A stretch of 64,000 nucleotides of DNA from Calvatia gigantea (Eukaryota; Basidiomycota; Agaricomycetes; Agaricales; Lycoperdaceae): the NCBI GenBank assembly GCA_025093985.1, contig JACAAK010000014.1:2294001-2358000 (forward strand), read 5' to 3'. Numbering within the stretch: the first letter of the stretch is position 1; each line of letters starts with the position of its first letter. Below are positions 24,888-35,800 of the stretch, in pieces. The notes beneath the pieces were generated by a model. It made no database searches. It was not told the origin of the DNA and saw only the letters and a program-made list of their open reading frames with translations. The position numbers were made by a program, and so were the translations under genes.

Positions 24888-25039
24888 ACGCGGAAGTCAA
24901 CCATTCGCTCTTTTCATAGATTCTCCGCCATTCTTCTCTTGGGAGGGGTTATTATAATCATGAATGCCGTATATGGTGAGTTTAATGAAAATGCTAAACC
25001 AACCTCCTTCATTGCTTCAAGCCGCCATGGCGCATATTC

Positions 25040-26196
25040 TTCCGACACCGTAGAACGACCTTCCATGACCTTCCTTTAGAAGCCCCCTCGGAAATTGCGT
25101 CGTATCTTGATTTTGCAGATATACTTTCACCGCAACGAGTAAGTCCCCGGGGCTCTTTTCGTGACAAATGGTTAACGAGAGCTATAGACAAGTAGAAAGC
25201 TATGCGACGTCCACAAAGGCTCGCATCGTCTGGTTGACTTTGGCAAAGAAGTACTCAGCACGATATTTCCATTCTCTGCCGCCCAGAAACCGCGACGGGA
25301 GCCCTCAGTGACCTGAAGACCAATGAACTACGCGAATGGATTCAAAAACGGCTCATTGTGAATGAAATATGGAAAGCGCGTACCGTACAGACGCGTTTCC
25401 GTACGTTACCTGATCGTGGGCCCAATGTGCTCAAGCTCCCTGTTGGCACGTACTGTGAGTCCCTGGTTCCATTTAACCTGGGTCGAGGTATATTGGTGGA
25501 GGCAATGCTCTTCCACCCACGTCCTACGAACAGTCTTCCCTGTAGCACGCGTACCTGTAAGTGAATCGGTTTACCCAAATGCATTTATGCTAAGCTCAAC
25601 CTCAGGACAACATTTATGTGATTGGGAACAGGATTTTGTGTCTTAAATCACCTGCAACGCTGGAGCTATATGATCTTCCGGAGCCCGAGTATCTAGATGT
25701 TGAAGAAACCTTGTTACCTTATGAAGACACTCTTCCGCCTGACGAAGAAGTCATTCCCGCCGAACCCCTCTGGTCTTATTCTTTCTCGGGCGGGGGATGG
25801 ATGTGCTGTTCCTCATTGTACCATGACGATACTCGACACAGACTCATCGTTAGCACGAGCCAAGGGATTTGGGGATTTGTTTTCTCAGAAACAGAGGATC
25901 CTCCAACAATCATTCAGCTCTCGACTTTTCCGAACCAGGGGAGTACATGTGTTCCTGGGATTCGCAAAGCATACGCATTGTATGGCGAGGACGATACTGG
26001 TGTCAGGATTGGATATAGCTGGGATAATGAAGATGATACTCCTGCGATGAGATATAGCAACGGTGAGCCGAAGAATGTGGAATTGTTTGGTAGATATCCG
26101 GCCTTTGATGAGGAGGGTGGGCGATTTGTGTATCTTCACGGAGCGGATACTATGGTAATTACGGTAGTGGACCTATTCAACAGAACTATGTTGTAA
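25040..26196 (+). pseudogene. F-box family copy with deleted middle
   Basis: The F-box exon is at about 25048-25138 (FHDLPLEAPSEIASYLDFAD), followed by an intron and a WLTLAKKYSARYF segment. The reading then jumps from LKLPVG (about 25440) to WVEVYWWRQCSSTHVLRT (about 25480), so the centre present in the intact copy at 13147-14842 is missing. The last exon (25618-26196) is open and well preserved, with SLYHDDTRHRLIVSTSQGIW, CVPGIRKAYALYGEDDTG and GVRIGYSWDNEDD. Frame breaks in the 5' half argue for a pseudogene. Confidence 0.75.
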
Positions 26197-26972
26197 TTTT
26201 GCCACGGTGACAATTAAGACGACCAACGCATCCGCCAAAAAATGTTCCTGTATGAGGTACTATGGTCAATGACTATTGACTGTCTCCCTGGCTCTAGCGG
26301 TGAACAATTCCCAACATTCCTCCCCACCTTGAGATGCCTATGAAGTATATTCAGTGAAGGCGTGGGGTAAAGAACCGTGGGATAAAAAACCTTACCAAAT
26401 AAAACAAACCCGACAGAACCAACAACAACTGAGCCGCCGTCTCCAGAACGATAGTCTCCGTGACCCAAAACTCTGCATTGACATTCAGGTTTCCTTTGAG
26501 GCCACTACCTTTCGCAGAGAGAACGCCGAATATAATTCTTGACTGTTTGTAAGGCAGAATGGAATGAAGGGACGTCGCGTCCGGAGATACCTGTCTGACG
26601 CGACATATCTTTGTAAGCGCAGTGTAGGCGACAACGGTACTCGCAGGCTTCACAGTGGACTGAGGTCCACGGAAAAGAACTGGGTTAGAAGAAACTAACT
26701 ACAAGTACAGCTCGGTACGAACCTGAGGTCCACGGAAAAGAACTGGACCTCGAGAATACAGGAGACTACGTATAAGTGAGGAAACAGTAATGTACACTTA
26801 TTTACGAGACAATACAAACAAGACTTTTGCGGCGGAATCGGAACTGAAACAACGGAACGGAACGAATATGGAAACCCGAAAATTCTTCATGACATCAGCA
26901 CATGACGCCGAGCCGCCGATTTTCAACACTGTCCCATTTTGTTGAGTTGAAAAAATGAGGCACCCAGGGCAA
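26197..26972. other. Intergenic region with a short duplicated sequence
   Basis: No supported gene. A 23-base sequence beginning TGAGGTCCACGGAAAAG occurs twice in direct orientation, at 26661-26683 and 26724-26746. A short minus-strand open frame at 26653-26351 has one hydrophobic segment but no recognisable family. Confidence 0.5.
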
Positions 26973-28551
26973 TCAGGCATAGACGTACAAGCCCAGAGCC
27001 TCAGCAACGACCTGAGGAATATGAGTGTCCAGCTTCGCCCCTGGCCATTTGGCCTCAATGATCACCACGGCTGGGATTTCAGTGGCAGGGCCGAAGGCAA
27101 TTATGTTGGCTATGCTGGCGTTCCACTGTAAATACGAGGAATAGGATTTATGTTGGTCTTGTGAGTGCTTGGTCGCCAGGGAAGATTCTGGCGGGGATAA
27201 AAAGATTGTCATATAGTCAGTAGACCCGCTAAGATATGTCACTTGTTGACCGTTATTGACCGAAATCGTGAGGGAGGAGCTTTTCTTTGCGGTCTGTGAA
27301 GCAGTCAATCACCTGAACACCACAGTGAAATAGCCTGACAGACCTTCAAAGGACGACGAAGGATGGAAAATTTCAGGAATAACATGGACGTTCTTGGGAC
27401 GAGTACGCAGGTTATTGGGGTTCTGATTAGGGGTCGACCGGGAGTTTGGGGGGCTCAAGATCTCTCCAAAAATGAGACAGTCCTGAAGCTCGTCAATGAT
27501 CCCTCGAGAAGCCTGCTCACTCTAGATATGTCAAAGGGACACAGTGGGAAAGATGGTGAGCTGGAGGGGTGGAGTGCGCTCACATATCGATTCCAGGATC
27601 TGCGACGCTTCATACCAATTCGTGCCGACAGTGCCGCCAGTTCTTCAACTGCAGTTTCTTTAGCCACAAATGTCTCCATCACTTACAAACTCCTCTTGGA
27701 TTTTATTGCAAAATGACTCCGATGTGATATGTGAAGGTAATACCGTGATCCCAAGCCGAGCATAATGTTGTTTCCCAATTGAAGAAAAACTGAGAACCTA
27801 AAGCGGTTGTGTTTCAACTTCGGCAGAAATGTTGGCGCAACAGTAAGGGTTCACCTGGACATCTTTATCCCTGTACTCTGGGCGGCTTTGCTCCCCTTCG
27901 AGTGTCTGGACTGCCTCTGCGAGCTCTACAATTGTATCAACCAGGTGTTGTGAGGAGTACTTGTCATCATCCTGCGCATAGTCATCATCGTTGCTATTTT
28001 CCTTGCTGATCTGATCATTCCTTGCAATCCCCCAAGGCTACTCCGAAACGACTGAAACTAATTTATCAGGTCTCCTTTGCTTTTCCCAGTCCCTATCTCC
28101 TTCTGAAATTGCTCCAAGATCGGATCAGCGGGCTTGGGATTACTTTTACCAGCCTCTAGTTCTTCGTCGGCACTGCTAGACTCTTCGCCTGCACTGGTGT
28201 TTCTAGCTCTCTTTTCATCCATACAAGCTTGCAACTTTTCTTTCAATGCCTTTCCTGCGTAGTGAATCCATAAAAATAGGGGTGCCACAATCGCAAGACA
28301 ACAATACTTACGATCGGGCACTTGAAATTCCTTATCCTTCTCTATGACCATGTGTTCGATTTCCAGTCCGATTCAAACATGTCGACCAGCTGGTCGAAGA
28401 GCGCCGGAGTAATATCACTTGGGACTTCACCGATACTTCCTGACTTCTTGTGGCGTTTGGTTCCCCTGCCCGATTTTGCCTCTACACTTGGATTTCTTGT
28501 GTCACGAGCGCTACGACGTTTCCTCAAGTTATTATTTACAGTCGAGGTCAT
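26973..28551 (-). CDS. Unknown multi-exon protein with PD-(D/E)XK-like C-terminal part
   Basis: Several minus-strand stretches look coding. 28551-28330 is basic, with NNNLRKRRS and ITPALFDQLVDMFESDWKS. 28351-28060 has a good intron (donor GTAAGT near 28312) and an acidic tail (AGEESSSADEELEAGK). 28017-27855 reads SSQHLVDTIVELAEAVQTLE and ends at a GTGAAC donor. 27308-26973 contains GSTDYMTIFLSP, then AVVIIEAKWPGAKLDTHIPQ, the D...ExK pattern of PD-(D/E)XK nuclease folds seen in fungal proteins of unknown role. How these exons join is not established, and they could be two genes. The expected sequence after IPQVVAEALGLYVYA is missing, so the 3' end may be truncated. Confidence 0.4.
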
Positions 28552-28849
28552 ACTGTCGATGACTGGGAGAAGGGGATCAATGAGGGAGAACTAAAAGACG
28601 ATCAATTACTGGAAGGAAAAATTATTGGGCCCCGGCCTTCCTGCCCGATAAGTATGAACTTGTGGTATCTCGATTGGAAGGTGTTATATTTTTCTTCTTC
28701 TGTCCTCGTCCTGTCCAGGCTCTCGTCCATCACATTTCGTCATTGTACCGCCACTTCCCTCCGAAGGTCATGACTCATGAGGAACGGATATCCGGGTATA
28801 TCCTGGTAAGTATATCTGATCTGTACTGATTTTGAACAAGGCAAAGCAC

Positions 28850-29010
28850 AAGATGCATTGTTGTTGTGCACCTGCTCCCATGACCTTCCTTTAGAGATTC
28901 TATCGGAAACGCATCGCGCCCGAACTTCCTGGATATCATCAGATAATTATCGTCCCATTACAACAAATTTCGGCTCCCTTATGACCATTGAAAACGTTCA
29001 TAGTATGGGA
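28850..29010 (+). pseudogene. F-box exon remnant
   Basis: HDLPLEILSE is encoded at about 28890-28920, preceded by an 18-base stretch (CCATGACCTTCCTTTAGA) identical to the F-box start of the 25 kb copy. Similarity fades after about 30 codons. No downstream family exons follow. Confidence 0.45.
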
Positions 29011-29179
29011 GAGCAAGTATCTTGCGTCATTCAATCACTGCCTGGTTCATTCTCAGTGCTCCATCTCCAGATCGTCCCGTTGTCTTTGTTAATGACACTA
29101 GACCTATTTCATATCTTCCTCCTCACTTCGTATTCAATGCACATCAAGGAATACCTCATTTACGGAGTCGGCCGATTTG

Positions 29180-29640
29180 CTCGGTCCACAACTGGAACCA
29201 CCTCAAAATTTTGGGTTAAAACTACCTATTGCCAACTTTGGAGGTGGGGTTTGGGAGTCGTGTGAGTGGAGGCGGCGGTCACCAGGCTTAAGGACGGGAG
29301 TGGGGGGGTGCGGCTTTCGCTTTGGGGGAAATGGTGGTGAAAGATTTCAGGGTTCTGCGGAGTCGAAGGTCAATGGCCGCAGCGATGGGGGATGTTTTGT
29401 CGTGGGTTCGGAGCTCCTCTTCTCCCGGCTGAGGGCGCCGTTACTCCTTGCGTGTTGCTGGTTTTTTTTTAAAATTTTTTGTATTGTATGAACGAGGCCT
29501 TCGATGGCCCGTTAGTAGATCGCTGAATCGACAATTTGGTTATTGAAAAGGTTCAAGAGGCAATCACCACTATTCACCTAAACGCAACACAACGGGCCTT
29601 TGCATCAGAGTATCAATCTAAACGAAGTTAACGGGTGCGC
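29180..29640 (+). repeat. Diverged copy of the 3' end of the 20.7-22.3 kb gene and its downstream sequence
   Basis: GATGTTTTGTCGTGGGTT at about 29391 is also found at 22264. The preceding GTGCGGAGTCG-like stretch, the CGGCTGAGGG...TTTGGTTATTG sequence (compare 24520-24650) and an AACGCAACACAACGGGCC stretch (compare 22330 and 24700) occur in the same order. It looks like a decayed segmental duplicate without the upstream coding part. Confidence 0.5.
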
Positions 29641-30082
29641 GAAGCCACGACGGGTGGAAGTGAATGGCAAAGGGAGTAGGATATGTAGAGTCGGTGTGAA
29701 TCTGCCGGAGGAGAACTATGTCGCAGTTCGGCCATGGACATTTGAACGAGTACTAGATTGATCGGTCCCTAAGCAGTGCTGTGCACATTTCGGCGGACTC
29801 GACTGTGATTAGCCTGTTTTTTCTGATTAGCAAATACACGGCTCGGGCATGGGGATACATAGAGTCAGCACGACAAACAATGTCAATAAGATACATTCAG
29901 GAGACCTTCCTTCCTCAGGAGGAATACCAGGAAAACCACCACCGCCACCTGGCAACGGGAAGCCGCTGATAACCATCAACTGAACGAAAGCTTGTCGAAT
30001 CGCTGGCTGGTCAGTTAACCTTGATAGGAGCCGAGAGGAGGGCACGCTACAATGCCGTGAGTGGGCCAAGTGACACTACCCG

Positions 30083-31230
30083 TCAAATGTCATCGGTAAT
30101 TGCAGGGATATAGAAGGTCAGTACGCCCCCGACGTCTGTTGCATCGCCAATGTAAACGTAAAGAATAAGGCAATGATTTTGGCATATACCTGTTCTGACG
30201 GTTAGGGGGCGGCTACATTCAGAGGAACGGAGATGGATATCAACGAACAGGCTATGGTCGTCGTTGATATGACATGGCTGTTGAGGAATTTGAGGAAACT
30301 CCGGATGTTAATGTGCACGCCGAAAAGTTTATTACGGTCGATCTCGAGTTCACCTCCTTCCATTTGGTTTTCATTAACTGTAGAATACCGTCGGAAGGGT
30401 AATGTAAGATGAAAGAACACAACACACGTTTAGGGTTCATGAGGTTCTTCCACTCCGTTTGCACTCGAGCAGCCTCGGTATTGATTGAGAGTTGCAACTT
30501 CCCGTTGTTATTGGCCCGAAAAGTAAGGATACTTGACATTGGCCGGAGTCTCTCCACAATTGTTCGGAGTTTTTGTAGCGGCGGCAGCAGGATATGTAGC
30601 TACCCTCACATGAGCCCCAAAGAACCTGAGTCAACGAGCGAGCTCACGTCTGGATCAGGACACATCGGCTCTTTCAGCCTGTTGATGTCAGGTGGTTTCA
30701 TGATGGTGGTAAGCACGTCATGAGACACTTGGACGCGTCGCCCTATACTCGTTGTTCCGATGATCTCAAACCTGAGGACAGCGTGGCCGTTTTTCTTAGC
30801 CAGTTTCATGACAACATCGGCCGCTTGGTATCCTGATGCTGATGTAGAAGAAGCAGAGGCCGACCTCAAGGCTGCGAGGAGTGCTTCTGAGGAAATCTCC
30901 ATTGCTATTTCGTTGTTGGCGTTGGATTCTATTCGATAGTCTGCGAAGATAGTGTCGATTTTGAATTGCCTGTATAGCTCTATTCAGTCCTCTAGCCGGA
31001 CAATATATAGACATAAACATACGACCAGACTTGAATACCGCCTTCATTGGCTTCATGATTGCATATAATGTGCATGGTTTCTGACGTGAATTTCATGATG
31101 AAGCGTTTCTGAAGCTTCTCTACTGCCTGTGTGATTTCTGAGAGGCGTGAGCATTTTGGCGAGAAAAGGGGCGGTGTTACTGCTAACTGTAGAAGACAGA
31201 AATGGCCTCTATTGTCGCACGAAATCGCAT
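30083..31230 (-). CDS. HUS1: DNA-damage checkpoint clamp subunit Hus1
   Basis: Joining exons across clear GT-AG introns gives the Hus1 plan. MRFRATIEAISVFY (from 31230) joins KITQAVEKLQKRF, then the ETMHIICNHEANEGGIQVWS exon, then FKIDTIFADYRIESNANNEI. The central MEISSEALLAALRSA and VVMKLAKKNGHAVLRFEI follow, then HILLPPLQKLRTIVERLRPM and the last exon LILYVYIGDATDVGGVLTFY, ending at 30083. Hus1 forms the ring-shaped 9-1-1 clamp with Rad9 and Rad1, loaded at damaged DNA to activate checkpoint signalling. Six exons fit without frame breaks, unlike most other long genes here. It is transcribed divergently from the Maf-type gene with 155 bp between the start codons. Confidence 0.93.
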
Positions 31231-31385
31231 TTTGTATACCCTGATTTTTTGGTTGAACGAGTAAACAAGGTCAAGCTGTTCAGAGCAGATATGGTGGAAT
31301 CAGCGCGTTGGTCACGCGTGGGTCACGCGTTGAAGCACACCAATTAACAGGTTTCCCACAAACATATCTCTGCTTCCTCTCCATC
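31231..31385. promoter_or_regulatory. Shared promoter region of HUS1 and Maf-type gene
   Basis: Only 155 bp separate the two divergent start codons, so both promoters must lie here or overlap the 5' coding ends. A tandem GTCACGCGT/GTCACGCGT pair at about 31311-31328 contains ACGCGT, the MluI cell-cycle box core (MBF-type) known from fungal replication and repair genes. That it functions here is an inference. Confidence 0.4.
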
Positions 31386-32476
31386 ATGTCAAAACATATT
31401 CTTCCACATGCACTTCAGATTCCGGCAATAAAGAAACTGAAAGGAAAGCGAATAGTACTTGCTTCAAATAGTCCGAGAAGAAAGGAGATTCTCCAAACTT
31501 TTGTTCGTACTTGTTTTACGTTTTCCATTCAATCGAAATGATTCAACCCTACTTTCATGCTTCTGCAAAGTGATGTAGGGTTTGGCCCCGGATATTGTTC
31601 CTTCCACTTTCGAAGAGAACCTTCCTCTGGGCACTTTCGAGGATATTCACGAGTATCCTGTGGCCACCGCTACGCATAAAGCTGTCGAGGTCTATGAGCG
31701 CCTTGTCGTGAGTGCTGTTGTTACCTGGGCGTCCGATATGCCATGAATTATGCTCTAGGCAGAGGACCCAGACAATGCACCAGATCTTGTAATTGGAGGT
31801 GAGCCAGTCGCACATATTAAAGCCTTGGAATTTTTGCTTACGTTTCCAAAAAAAAGCTGACACCGTTGTCCTCTCCCATGCTTTGCCATCGACGTCACAG
31901 ATTTCATACACAGATCTCCCTCAGATTAGTCAAGAACTCTTAGAAAAACCCCATGATAACGAAGATAACCTTAGGATGTTACTGGATCTCAATGGTGGCG
32001 TATGTGAGGTGGTTACTGGCGTCACCGTTGGTTAGCAAAATCTATAACTTGTGATTCTCTTCCTGGCGCTAATTTCTCAGTAAATATCGCAGTGTATCCG
32101 GTCTTATTTTCACCTGGTTACAATATCAAGTGTGTATACGTTAGGTCGCAACTATCTCCGTGACAACGACATCCTATAGATCGATCGATGAACGCTCGCT
32201 TGTCTACTTCGCCTGACAACCCTGAGCACATCATCAGGGCGTACGTCGAGAGCGGAGAAGGCATCGATCGTGCCGGAGGATTTGCTATCCAGGTAACTCC
32301 CAATATCGCCGATTCCGCTCGTCTGCCACAGTCACTCATGCCACTAGGGTCTTGGAGGGATTTTGGCTCGCAAAATTGAAGGAGATTATCATAACGTTGT
32401 TGGATTTCCTGCTGCATCCTTCTTTAAATTATTGGATGTGCTTGTGGACGAAGATCCAGACTTTTTGGAGATCTAA
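31386..32476 (+). CDS. Maf-family nucleoside triphosphate pyrophosphatase
   Basis: The product starts with a short leader, then RIVLASNSPRRKEILQ, the Maf signature loop. PSTFEENLP, THKAVEVYERL, IGADTVV, SIDERSLVYF and GIDRAGGFAIQ follow, and the end is NVVGFPAASFFKLLD, closing at 32476. Maf/ASMTL-type enzymes hydrolyse non-canonical or modified NTPs to the monophosphate and pyrophosphate. Introns with good borders interrupt the gene at about 31500-31580, 31710-31758, 31799-31858, 32034-32090 and 32146-32179. One extra base near 32213 (between YF and DNPEH) breaks the frame with no possible intron. This is more likely a sequence error than decay, since everything else is conserved. Confidence 0.9.
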
Positions 32477-32879
32477 GTGTCGACAAGCGGAGGGCAATAA
32501 ACTGTTCGCATTTCAATATACTTGATGGTAGTCCCGTCCCACGCCTGATCTTACTAGTCTGTCTAAGAGGGCTACGTCCCAATGAATCAAGGTAGACTCC
32601 GGACCTCTTATTAATCCCGCTGTTCTTCTATCTATGTGGTCCGGCTGCACTTTGTGCACCCTTCCTGAGCCAGCGGCTTGTGGCAGCCACAGAGTGACTC
32701 GTGATTTCCGCCAGTTTTCGATCCAGTTGCCACTGGTCCGTGATCATATTTATTTCACATAAACATTTGTTCTACTCCTCAAGTTGAGGCTTGAGGCTTT
32801 GAGCTTTCTTGCCACTCTCTCAACCAATCCCCCAAACCGGTAGTCGAGCGCTAGCGAGATTGATTAATTCTTGTCGAGG

Positions 32880-35800
32880 GAACCCCAAGATTGGATATCT
32901 TACTTCGAGATATCGGATCTTCGCACGAATGCTATCTAGGCTTTGGGCCAGGGCCAAGTTATACTTCGAGGTGTCTTTGTCCTACGATAGTCGTCTCAGC
33001 GTGTGTCACCAAATATCACTTGCCGCGTTATTCACCTTAAAGAAGTCTTCTGTGGCCTTGGGATCCGCGACGGTGGACAAGAAACTAAAGGAATACTGTA
33101 TGGTCCCCATTAAACGGATTCCCGCATCAGCGTTTTTGAGAGTCACGAACAGAAACAATGGATTGCATGTTGAAGTTGCCTCACAAGCGTTTGAAGAGCT
33201 ACTAGATATTAACGCGCGCCATCCATATCAGCGGATAGGAGATACGGACCACTTCGTACTGATCCCTGGAGTAATCGGCCAACGCCTTCCTCAGCTTAAG
33301 ATTGGAAGACAGCCCGCGGAAGTAACAAATGATATCTTGATCCCTTGCTTTAGGTCTTGACGAAATCGAAGGTCTGTTTCAACAACTCGGGGTTGTGTGT
33401 GACGCCCATGGCAATGCTGGTCAGGTTACGATTGAAGATGAGTACCAATGCAACCAAAACCCCTGAAACGTACATAGCGGAAACTCTGGCGGAAGGCGTG
33501 GAGGGCTTGCCATGAACCCCAACAATAGCATCATACTCCGCACGTCCTCCATGTCGCACGACATAAGATGGAAATTATTTTTTTCGGCAGTTCCGACAAG
33601 ATCTCCAACGTGAAAACATACGTTAATGAAAGTAACTCGTTGCAGGCCCGGTAGGATACGTGAGTCATCTCCAGTCTTCATGAAATGTTCGAAACGGTTT
33701 TGTAATTCCTGAATGACCCTGCGTTTATCCGATCGTATAAGGTAGGTGCCAGTGGGGACGGGGAGCTTTTCACTTACTTAGGATCCCGCGCAGAAGCGGC
33801 CTGACTGACTGCCGACACTCGAAGCAGTGTTGTGTCTGCGGTGTCACCGGCGCTGTAATCATAACCCAGCTTCTCGACCAAAGGAACGAATAGAGACTAC
33901 GAATAGTACGTCAGGTGGCGAAATTGTCGGTCTGTGAGTGAGTGCTTACGGCTTGCAGAGCACACAGCTGATCGACAATCTGCTCATTCTCCCACCATGT
34001 GGAGATCATGTCGCTCAGGTTTTTTCCTATGCCAGCCCAGACAAGATCTATGGATAACCATGTCAGAAACGTCGCAAAGGGTGAACAACATTTAAACTTA
34101 CACTCTTTCTCATCCTTCCCAAGAATATTAATTAATGCCAAGGCGTCACTGACTTTGGCCAATCCGGCCTTGGACAATGCCACGGAATCATAGACGAGGC
34201 CAAGGCGGTTGTTGAGGGTAAAGGCAGAGATATCTTTGGCAGCTTCTTCCGCAATCTGGCCAGCCTTTCAGGTTCATAGAGCACACGGTCTATCGAAGGT
34301 AGGGGTTCACTGGGTTACAAGATAAATTGGCTTACAAACACCAGTTGTGCCAGCATTCAACTTGAACGGTTTGCTGGTGTCGATCTTGAAGAATTGCTCC
34401 CGCTCAGTGAGAAGTGCTTCGCTGTCAACAGTCACCCTCCCATTTGCATCGGCGGTAAGGATGCGTGGGGGAACGACCCTACATCCCTTTCTCATGAGTG
34501 TGACGCACACGAAAAGGCGCTGGTGTACGAACCATATTGTGTCATTATCTGCGCCTTCACCTTTGCCTGTCTCCAAGAAGCGGTCCTGGCGAACGCGGAT
34601 GCCCTCAGGGGTCTCTGTCACGGTGAGAACAGGGAAACCAATCTGTTACGTATCTGTCAGCCACGGGTCTGAGAGTTTGGTGAGCTCAGGGACCTTCTGA
34701 ATCCAGTTATCCATAATTACTGGGTATATCGATACCGGTTGCCTTGCTGATTCCTTCCCAGAGGTCATTGGTAACGCTATTTCCATATAACTTGTTCTTG
34801 AGATAAAGGGAAACGCCCCCCAAGAAGCGATCCTCTCCAACGTAGTTCGAGAGCATGCGCAAAACTAGAGGTATGCCTCGTCAGATGGCATTACGAAGTT
34901 CACTGGCCACACATTACCTGAGGCGGCTTTTGAATAAGATAAGCTGTCGAAAATCTTTTGCGATTTGGGTGAAATAATATTAAGGAAGGACGTGTGATGC
35001 CTACCTGATTGATGTGGTTGGCATCGGGGCATTCGACTTCAATCGGGTGAGAGGAACGTTTGGCGTCCAAGTTGAAAGCCTTGTTCAAGTGATCGGAGAC
35101 GAACTCAGAATCGACCTTCCACTCCGGAAAAATTCCGCACCAGGTGTCAGCTTGGAACAGACCCAGTAGGATATTATTTACTTGTCTAGATAATTCATAT
35201 GTCACCCAGCAAAACTTTGACACTTGACAAACGTTCTTACCGGCAATGATGACTTCTCCCATCTAGAAGAAAATTTCAGGTCAGCGGATCTCGTTACCCA
35301 AGAGAATACATCTGGCGTACTAATGTAGCAAATCCTTCATTAAGGTAGAGATACTTCCACCACTCCATCGTCGTGATGTTCCCGAACCTTCCATCTTAAA
35401 CAACATCCTGAAGCACTGTTGTTCAAACACTCACCACATGTGGGCAACTTCATGGCATTGCATGGTTGTAACTTGCTTTTTAGCCTGAAGGTCCGCCTTC
35501 TTCGGATCGAAAAGGAAGGCATTGGTACGACCTGTAATCAAACCCCAGTTCTCCATAGCGCCTGCAGGACCCGTTAATCATTAATCATTGTCAGCCATTT
35601 CCAAATCAGAGTCTCAACCTAGATCAAAATCACTGGCCTCACCTAAAGAATACCGAATAACCGGTCTTATTAGAGGGGTATTACCATAGCTGGTACCCCT
35701 CTAATTAGAGTGGTTTAGCCCTTTTCCATCATAGGACAGAAATTGGGCCCAACTTAGTACGAAAATCTTGTACGAGAAAGTACTCCACTGAGCAGCTACC

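Noticed and set aside
32809..33360. 183-codon plus-strand open frame
   Set aside because: It is antisense to the conserved C-terminal part of the M1 aminopeptidase.
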